This document shows positions 56,237 to 64,000 of a DNA stretch of 64,000 nt, one piece after another. Origin of the DNA: Castanea sativa (taxonomy: Eukaryota; Streptophyta; Magnoliopsida; Fagales; Fagaceae); the NCBI RefSeq assembly GCF_040712315.1, contig NC_134016.1:620001-684000 (forward strand), in the 5' to 3' direction. How positions within the stretch are numbered: the stretch's first letter is position 1; each line of letters begins with the position of its first letter. The notes under the pieces were generated by a model. That model was not told the origin of the DNA. It saw only the letters and a list, made by a program, of their open reading frames with translations, and made no database searches. A program made the translations under genes and the position numbers.

Positions 56237-57671
56237 GTCAAGCGTCAGCAAGCTGAATTTAACTCCTTCGTCTTAGCTCATATTTCTAGGAGTGCAAACA
56301 CCCATGCAGATTCTTTGGCTACGTTGGCGACATCCTCGGCTCAGGACTTGCCCAGGGTTATCCTCGTGGAGGATTTGTTGGAGCCAACTCCTACCATCGT
56401 CAGTACAGTTCACATTCATCTGATAAGGCCTGGACCTAGTTGGATCGACCCGGTTACAGCTCTTCTTAAGAATGATATCCTTCCTGAGGACAAATCTGAA
56501 GTAGAAAAGATACGTCGAAAGGCGCCACGTTTTTGGTTGTCCGAGGACCAGAAGCTGTACAAACGATCCTTCTCAGGACTGTACTTGCTGTGTGTGCACC
56601 CTGAATCAACGGAAGCATTACTGGAGGAACTGCATGAGGGAATTTATGGAAGCCACACTGGGGGAAGGTCCTTAGCCCATAGCTCGACTCGTGGTTATTG
56701 GTGGCCCAATATGCGCAAGAGGCTCAGGACTATGCCAGAAAATGTGATCAATGCCGAGGTTCGCCCCTAATATTCATCAACCTGGTGGGGTTCTTAACCC
56801 TCTCTAGTCCTTGGCCCTTTGCCCAACGGGATTGGCTATAGTGGGGCCATTTCCGAGAGCCGCCGAAACAAAAGATGGCTTCTTGTGGGAACAGACTATT
56901 TCATTAAATGGGTTGAGGCCGAGCCCTTAGCAAATATCAGAGATGTTGATTCCAAGAAATTCATCTGAAAAAATATTGTCACTAGATTCGGTATACCACA
57001 CACACTTATCTCAGACAATGGCGTTCAATTTGACAGCAAGGCCTTTAGGCAATATTGTGGTGACATGGGTATCATAAATAGATACTCCACCCCAGCTTAT
57101 CCTCAGGGAAATGGGCAAGCCGAGGTTGTTAATAAGGTCATAGTCAGTGGGCTTAAGAAAAGGTTGGACGATGTGAAAGGCAGATGGGTAGAAGAACTCC
57201 CTCATGTTCTGTGGACGTATCGGACCACACCGCGCAGGTCCACGGGAGAAACGCCATTCTCTATGACTTATGGAGCCGAGGCGGTGATACCTCTGGAATC
57301 TGGTTTTCCCACCCTAAAGACGAGCTCTTTTAGCCCGGAGAATAACAATGGACTCCTGGAGAAAGGTCTTGATTTACTCGAGGAACGACGCGAGGCAGCC
57401 ATGGTCCAAATGGCTTATTATCAACAGAAGCTAAAACGGGGATATGATGCCCACATGAAGCTAAGGCCACTTGCACCTGGTGATCTTGTATTAAGAAAAG
57501 TTGTAGGCACTTCTAAGAACCCAGCTTGGGGTAAGCTAGGACCCAACTGGGAAGGCCCCTATCGTATTGTTTCGCAGCTAGTGCATAGGGTCATATCGGC
57601 TAGCTGACCTAGATGAAAGAATTGTACCACGCCCATGGAATGTAAATAATCTTAGAAGGTATTATTATTAA
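56237..57671 (+). pseudogene. Integrase of element 2, several frameshifts
   Basis: HEGIYGSHTGG at about 56630 and GYWWPN at about 56690 are readable; frames change at about 56680-56760, in the first-Asp region (~56830) and again near 56970. The C-terminal part is open 57065-57607 with the catalytic Glu in GNGQAEVVNKV and KLGPNWEGPYRIVS, then a last frameshift before the SYRL...RRYYY end at 57671. Confidence 0.88.
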
Positions 57672-57719
57672 TAAAATTTGCTTTTGTCAGTTAACATTTC
57701 AAAGTTATGAGTACCTCTG

Positions 57720-58690
57720 ATGCTTGTGCCCGTTCTTAAGAATCAAACGAAACTTGGTTAAGTGTAGTCCTCAACCACAAACCTTGTGGAAATTGATATC
57801 TTATCATTTGTTAAACAGAACCTTAGTTATGCCTGTCTCGACCTCCTACTTTGGGAAAATTAACATTTGAAGTTGTTATTCTTAAGGATCAAACAAAACT
57901 TGGTTAAGTGTAGTCCTCGGACCACAAACCTTGTGGAAATTGATATCTTATCATTTGTTAAAATAGAACCTTAACGGTCCATCCTCGGACCTTCTACTTT
58001 GGGGAAATTAATATTTGAAGTTGCTATTCTTAAGGATCAAACAGAAACTTGGTTAAGTGTAGTCCTCGGACCACAAACCTTGTGGAAATTGATATCTTAT
58101 CATTTGTTAAACAGAACCTTAGTTATGTCGGGTCCTCGGACCTTCTACTTTGAGGAAATTAATATTTGAAGTTGCTGTTCTTAAGAATCAAACAGAAACT
58201 TGGTTAAGTATAGTCCTCGGACCACAAACCTTGTGGAAATTGATATCTTATCATTTGTTAAACAGAACCTTAGTTATGCCGGGTCCTCGGACCTCCTTCT
58301 TTGGAAAAATTAACATTTGAAGTTGCTATTCTTAAGGATCAAACAGAAACTTGGTTAAGTGTAGTCCTCGGACCACAAACCTTGTGGAAATTGATATCTT
58401 ATCATTTGTTAAATAGAACCTTAGTTATGCCGGGTCCTCGAACCTTCTACTTTAGGGAAATTAATATTTGAAGTTGCTGTTCTTAAGAATCAAACAGAAA
58501 CTTGGTTAAGTGTAGTCCTCGGACCACAAACCTTGTGGAAATTGATATCTTATCATTTGTTAAACAGAACCTTAGTTATGCCAGGTCCTCGGATCTCCTA
58601 CTTTGGGGAAATTAACATTTGAAGTTGCTATTCTTGAGAATCAAACAGAAACTTGGTTAAGTATAGTCCTCGGACCACAAACCTTGCCAC
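57720..58690. repeat. 151-bp tandem array in element 2 (~6.4 units)
   Basis: GAATC/GGATC marks at 57740, 57886, 58034, 58185, 58336, 58487 and 58638; the last four spacings are exactly 151. The monomer is homologous to that of element 1. Most units keep two intact TCCTCGGACC motifs 70 bp apart. Confidence 0.95.
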
Positions 58691-59138
58691 TGTTCTTAAT
58701 ATCTTATCATTGTTCTCATTCTTATCACCCGTTTTGTGGAAATCATTGTCTCACCATTCATTAATTTGGACCTCAAGTTCTTCATTTTTAAGTGTTAAAC
58801 AAATTTTTGTAAGGAATGGTCTTCGGACCTTACATCCTACTGAAAGCACTATGTCAGATTACAAAGGTTTAACTGTCAGGTGAGTTGTCTAACTGTGACA
58901 TTATTCGATGTCTAAATTAAGTTATGTGGCTGTTTTGAAGTCATAGTGGTTTGCATGGTAGAGTTATACTTATTTATTCTGTTTTCCCTTTAACTATTTG
59001 TTATGGGAAACTTTCATGGTAAGCACAAAAAGAATAAAGTAAAACAAAGACAATATGAACGAAAGTTGAATAAAAATTTTCTTCATTAATTATATACAAA
59101 GAAGGGGAGTACAGAAAGTTCCTATACTAGGCCCTAAA
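58691..59138. other. Spacer between array and antisense gene, element 2
   Basis: Non-coding; contains the aatggtcttcggaccttacatcc half-unit also seen in element 1. Confidence 0.6.
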
Positions 59139-61625
59139 CTAGGGAAGGGGGTCTTGAAGGGAGCTGCTGCCAGCCTCAGTACTCTTCAATTCCATCTCAA
59201 AGGTGGACAAGGCTTGTTTCCCTTTGTCTGTTGAAGGAATGAGGGGCTCTACGCTCTGGATCTGCTCCTTCTCGGCACCACCGCACCCGTCCTTCTCTTT
59301 ATGGGAACCTTCAGGTTCTGTAGGAGCAGGAACGAGCTCTTGCACCACTGGAGGAAGGGCAAGAGAGGCAGTAACAGGAGGGTCTTCAATTTCCTGTATG
59401 TCTAGGGGAAGCCAGATGTTCTCGGGCTTCCTCAGCTCGGAAGCTTGAGGAACGCCTCGCTGCATTCATGGCCTCTCCTCCGTACCCGCCGAGTACTCGC
59501 ATAAGGCCGCAAAAGCCTCGTCGTTCTCTGCGTTCTGGTCACCCCCTCCTGATAACTGGCCTTCTTCGCGGCCTCCAGGGTGTGCTTGTGGGCGCGAGTC
59601 TCCTCCTTTGCCAGCGTAAGCTCTTTTTCCAAGTCAGAGCGTGCCTGGTGGATTTGGGCGAGCTCATCATCCTTTTGACGGAGAAGCTTACGCTGCCCCT
59701 CCACTTGGGTTTCTATCGTTTTCAAGCTGGCCTTGTCACCATCTCTTTCTCTTTTCAAGTCGGCCAGCTGGGACGTGATTTTCCCATTCTCTGCTAGGGC
59801 CTGGCTTAGAGATCTTTCTGCCTCTTGCCTTAGCTCCTGCTCCATCCCAGCGCACTTCCGAGAGTCATCCACGAACTTCTCGGCCGCGAAAACTTCTTGG
59901 ATGGACTGCAAATATGTTAGGAGGTTAAATGCAGTGAAGTGTTTACAAATCAATATAGAATACAAGTATAAGATGGAACTTACCAGAGCTAAACCCTTTT
60001 TTAACGAGAGGAACAGCTGCGGCTGGCCCATCTTCTCCAAGGACTCCATGTCCTTGGGCAGCAGAAGAGGACGCTCCAGCACCTCGGCCAGGTGGTGGGC
60101 GTGGCCCTATTGGACTGCCCTAATGCTGGAGTGGCAGGGAATTAGGGCCCCGTCCAGCCTCAAGTCAGGAGACTAGGTGGCTGGTGCACCTCGGCCACGT
60201 GCCCCGATCTCCCACTCCTCAACCGAGCGGGCGCATCCTTTGCGTTTGTCCGCTCTCGCCGTCGGCGGTGGCCGCCGTTTCAGCTTCTTTGGCTTCTTGC
60301 CACCAGCCCCTTCGGCATCCACTTTCCTTTTCTTCTTCGAATCGTCAGTGGGAGGTTTTGGCTCGGCAGGAGGAGGGGGTGGTGGCAAGGCAGGGGGAGC
60401 TTGGGACCCTCTTGCTCCCTTCTTTGCCACACGGGCACCTCTATTGGTCATGAGATCCTTTAGCTTGTCCATCTCTTCTTCAATAGAACTATCGTCTGGA
60501 CGCGCTATCACTAGACCCGCGATCCCAGAGGCCTCAGCTTCTTCTTCTTCCTTATCGGAAAGGATAACAAACGGGTTTTCGCGAGGTCGTGGGGAGTCCC
60601 CGAGCCGAAATTGGTCTATCTCCTCGTCCAATGTGTTCAAAGAAGACACTCGCTCCTCTGGGACAGCAATTTCCTGAGAGTGCACGGCGAGTAGGATGGC
60701 CGCGATGGGTTGTGTGTACAAGACGGTGTGAGGGGCGTCAAGGATGTCGTGATCGTCCAAGAAGTGAGGTCTGGCTACGTTGATTTTCCTACGCCTTCGG
60801 TCACCCGCAATTATGGCGTTCTCAATCTCCTAGAAGTCCGAGGAGACGGGATCGTATCCCAGAATCAAGTGGGCCGCTCTGAGTTGTAGGTCTCTGCTAA
60901 CGAACACCTCGAAGCATAGCACTCTATTCAAGTCTGCAACGTTGCAGTGGCTTAAGCGCGGGCGCACGTTTTGCTTATCTGCAAAGAAAAATATCCAAAT
61001 AAACAAACATGGTCAGAGGCGCAGAACATATAATAAAGTAAAGGTATACGCTCGAGTAAATGCAAATACATATTCCTAGATAATTTAGGAAGTTAGGGGA
61101 AGTTAAATCTTAAGGCGTCGCACTTGGATCTCCCCACTCAACAGGGCAGTGGGGGCCATTGTGCCAATTGCCAGAGACGATGAGGTAGTCATCCTTCATG
61201 TCTTTATTGGACTTAGAAAAACAGGAGATCAACCTAACTACGCTGGAGCGGGATTTGATGTAGTAACCTACTCCAATGAGTTTGTGGCATTCGTACATGA
61301 AGACGACATTATGCCATGTGAGGTTCAGACCCATTTGCTCATTTAGAGCGTCAACGCTACCCAAAACTCTAAAAACGTTTGGGGCGCACTGATCGGGACA
61401 TAACCGGTGGTTGCGAAGGTACTCCCTAATTACAGGCTTCATTGGGAGGGTCATCCCACCTTCTACGAAGGCTACCATTGGGATGATAACCTCTCCAGCC
61501 TTCCTAGAACCAACCACGGCTTCCACCGGGCAGTATTTTAAACCTACGTCGCTGGGAATACGATACTTGGCTCTAAAGCCTTCCATCCCAGCGGCGGTAT
61601 CAACTAGACACTTGAACTTTCCCAT
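59139..61625 (-). pseudogene. Spliced antisense gene of Tat element 2, with stops
   Basis: Exon 1 61625-61124 (CCAA|GTGCGA), intron 61123-60979 ending TTTGCAG, exon 2 60978-59984 (CTG|GTAAGT), intron 59983-59906 ending TTTGCAG, exon 3 from 59905. Intron positions and phases equal those in element 1. Exon 1 is intact (AKYRIPSDVGLKYCPVEAV). Exon 2 has stops at 60832-60830, near 60174 (expected Trp) and near 60106 (expected Gln), but keeps the PPPPPPAEPKPP and KKKRK features. Exon 3 has the coiled coil (LADLKRERDGDKASLKTIE) and a frame change near 59500; the conserved tail LRKPENIWLPLDIQEIED is in the other frame, ending at 59139. Confidence 0.72.
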
Positions 61626-62120
61626 CAGAAAGGAACGAAAGGCTAAATTCTAAGAGGGAGGATGATTACAAGGGGAGCCGAGGACAGGGTCCGAGGAGAA
61701 AGGGTTAAGAGAAAAAAAGGGGAACAGGAACTTACAGACTTGAAGTTGTACGAGTTTCCACGGATTTGTGCAGACAAAAGGTGATCATTGATGTTTTGAT
61801 GGGATTAGCCTCTGGAGAAATAAATGAAGGCGCAGGTTCCCGAAGCGTCATGACGCGTGGGAAGCGGCCTCGAAATTGTATTTGTCCCGCCCAAATTTTC
61901 ACGGAGTAACAAGGACCGTTGGATGCTCATCTCACCGTTGAACATAGGGGACAAGTTATAACTTACGGTAATAAATGCGCGCGTTTTTGAAAATAAAACC
62001 GCCAAGTGGCACCCTCTAGAACGCGAAACGGTTTTCACACGTGTATTTATTTACAGAAAATGTGGGGAAAGTGTTCGATTGGGTCAAAACCCTATTTTTC
62101 TCCTCGGATAATGAAAAATA
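61626..62120 (-). promoter_or_regulatory. Presumed promoter/leader region of the antisense gene, element 2
   Basis: Homologous to 42652-43142; no specific site assigned. Confidence 0.35.
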
Positions 62121-62136
62121 GAGTTTTGAGGGGCTA
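62121..62136 (+). other. Polypurine tract, element 2
   Basis: GAGTTTTGAGGGGCTA directly before the 3' LTR, identical to element 1. Confidence 0.75.
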
Positions 62137-62137
62137 T

Positions 62138-62830
62138 TGTGGGGAGTAAAAGGACCCAAGTGGGCATATGGGCCTTTGGACTGTAGCATGGAGGGCCGAC
62201 TAGATCCAGAATTAAACTTTACGAGTTGGCCCATACGCCGAGGGTCCGCGGATACAACCGAGGGAGAGTTTCACCTCGGACAGATCCAAGAGAACTCAAA
62301 ACTTCATTATGAAGGTCGAGGCACAACCCTGGAAAGACTGATGGTTAAAGGGGGACATCCTGAATCTTCTAGATGCACTAGTATTAAAGAAAATATCAAG
62401 AGCAAAGGCTGCCACCTCCGCATTAAAGGCTCTGCATCTACCTCCCTGGCCGCATTAATGGAGAGGTGACCCCTGAACAGTGAGGTGAAAACTTCTAGTC
62501 ACTGTTCAAAAAGTATCAGGGAAGGAAGTATAAAAGGGGGGTAAAGGCCAAAAAGAAGGGGGATCGGTAACGAAGAAAGAAATTAAGAAATTGTAATTTT
62601 TAAGGAAGAAAGAGAAATAATAAAGAAGTAGTCCTCGGCTCGAGTCTGAGGAGATCCATTTGCAATCATCGTTCGTTGTTTACCTGTATTTGTTTATAAA
62701 AGCCTGTTATCAAGCTCCCAGTACTTCTAACCTAGGTTTCAAGCCCACACTCTACAAATTTTATTGTTTAAGGCTCATTGGACCTGAGCCCGTTATTGTC
62801 TTTGGGTCTAGGTGCAATTGTGCACTTACA
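62138..62830 (+). repeat. 3' LTR, element 2 (693 bp)
   Basis: Same length as the 5' LTR, with a few percent substitutions seen by eye (for example CTGCTCC/CTAGATCC and GAGAGTCCGAGG/GAGGGTCCGCGG). Confidence 0.93.
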
Positions 62831-64000
62831 TCTAAAATCTAAACACCTCCACTATTACAGTTTTTTTTTTTTTTAAATGTCGAAAGGTCTTTATTTATGG
62901 CCATAGCTAATGAGTTTCTAATGTATTAGCATATTCGTTCCCCATTATTTATATACATAATATTTTTACTAGCTTATCTGGTGCAGTTTATGCATGGTAA
63001 ATAGGAATATTGGAATGGTCTTAGCTCCTAAATATTTAGGAAAATGAAAAAGAAACTGTGAACCTGAGATTTCCTATTCTTGCAAGTTGTTCTCATCACA
63101 CTACAATTTTATAATAAGCTATACGCAATAAGTTTTTTGAGTTGAGGGAAAATCAACAAATCTATCAGCAGAAGCTAAATGAGAAACTTTTTTATCATAA
63201 AAATTTTGTAGCTCAACTGATTGACATTTTTTAGTATTTTTAACAGAGACATTTAGGGCTCCAATCTCTCTTCTCCTGTTATAACAATCAAAATATCACA
63301 AAAAAGAAAAAAAAGAAAAAAAAAAGAGCCGTGCAAACAAAGTAACAATGCCGAGCCTGTTATTGTAATTATCATTCATAATCATGCTTGAGTTGAACGA
63401 AGGTTCGACAATTTTTTTGTAATACATCATGGAATGACTATGACGTGGTAGCTTTTTACTGTGGAACTTTGAAAAATCAATGTTTAATTAACCACTTGAT
63501 GTAATATATTTAAATTAGTAATGAGTGTATCTTGTTTTCTAGTGTTTAGCTGGTTATTGCAGAGAATTATTCTTAGAAAGGAGAATATGAGGAAAGTTCC
63601 AACATCAATCAATATGAGAATCTAACATACAAGAGGTTGACACTTTCACAGTGCTGCAAACATCAGTGATCCTCTTTACAACCTATTCATAAGATTTATA
63701 GCAAGCTATATCATTTTGAGTTCCTTGAATCTCAACTCGTTTTTCATGATATTCACATAAATTTTGTGAAGAATATCATTAGGGTCTTTGTTTACTATCA
63801 ATATTTTCTATATTCATTTACATACAATCTTTTAATTCATTCCTTTAAGTTAGAATTATATACTTTAATCAATTTTCAATAAATAAACAATAAAGTTAAA
63901 AAAAAAGTATCAAAATGCACGTTTAACTTTAGCTTCAGTAATACACTCACCTTATCGATAACAACAAAAATGTCGGTAAAGCAAAGTTAATTATAAATAA
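62831..64000. other. Right-edge AT-rich DNA
   Basis: No supported gene or repeat. A T-run at 62862-62875 follows a splice-acceptor-like ctattacag (62853-62861), but no exon is recognised. Confidence 0.5.

Larger units (their letters stand above)
51620..62830 (+). mobile_element. Tat-type Ty3/gypsy element 2, full length (11.2 kb)
   Basis: Same architecture as element 1, and the protein-coding parts are readily alignable. LTRs TGTGGGGAG...CACTTACA. Flanks TCTAG (51615-51619) and TCTAA (62831-62835) form a TSD with one substitution. All ORFs are interrupted. Confidence 0.92.

Overview
The window looks like nuclear DNA of a flowering plant, most likely a woody eudicot. Evidence: short exons in AT-rich introns with GT-AG borders, plant-type gene families, tRNA-derived SINEs, MITEs, a Mutator-like transposase and two ~11-12 kb Ty3/gypsy elements of the Tat type. 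The style of the LTR families reminded me of Fagaceae (oak relatives), but that is recollection, not proof. Nothing is organised as operons.

Layout. 1-2.0 kb: two weak exon-like pieces and a 122-bp tandem duplication. 2.08-4.89 kb (+): a seven-exon copy of the 20S proteasome beta-5 subunit gene, broken by indels in exons 3, 4 and 5 and so probably a duplicated pseudogene. 6.07-10.9 kb: a degenerate Mutator-like element (transposase on -) whose promoter-side end is a cluster of about seven 25-bp palindromes. 10.9-23 kb: gene-poor DNA with local duplications, a 921-bp-offset direct repeat, a GGTC-rich satellite-like stretch and a ~1-kb hAT-like non-autonomous element. 23.13-26.0 kb (+): a five-exon FAD-dependent monooxygenase gene with one single-base frameshift in a G run.

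26.28-31.82 kb: a copia-type element with 5' LTR, PBS and gag but no pol; its 3' LTR is cut to 72 bp and its 3' interior is duplicated. 32.006-43.909 kb: full-length Tat element 1, TSD ATTTT. 43.9-51.6 kb: AT-rich spacer with SINEs (two with clear 16-17-bp TSDs), several MITEs (one with a 9-bp TSD and ~95-bp inverted repeats) and another hAT-like element. 51.620-62.830 kb: Tat element 2, near-TSD TCTAG/TCTAA. 62.8-64 kb: unassigned AT-rich DNA.

The most interesting system is in the two Tat elements. Both carry LTR-PBS-gag-PR-RT-RNaseH-archaeal-type RNaseH-INT on +, then an array of 151-bp tandem repeats, then a gene on the opposite strand with two introns at identical positions and phases in both copies. 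That antisense gene encodes a conserved N-terminal domain, an acidic/proline-rich middle with a KKKRK basic patch, and a coiled coil. In element 1 its first ~600 codons are uninterrupted across three exons, while gag-pol of the same element has at least eight stop codons, most explainable by C-to-T/G-to-A transitions. The 151-bp monomer itself looks like an old dimer of 70+81-bp halves, each centred on TCCTCGGACC.

All alignments were done by eye, so identities and boundaries are approximate.
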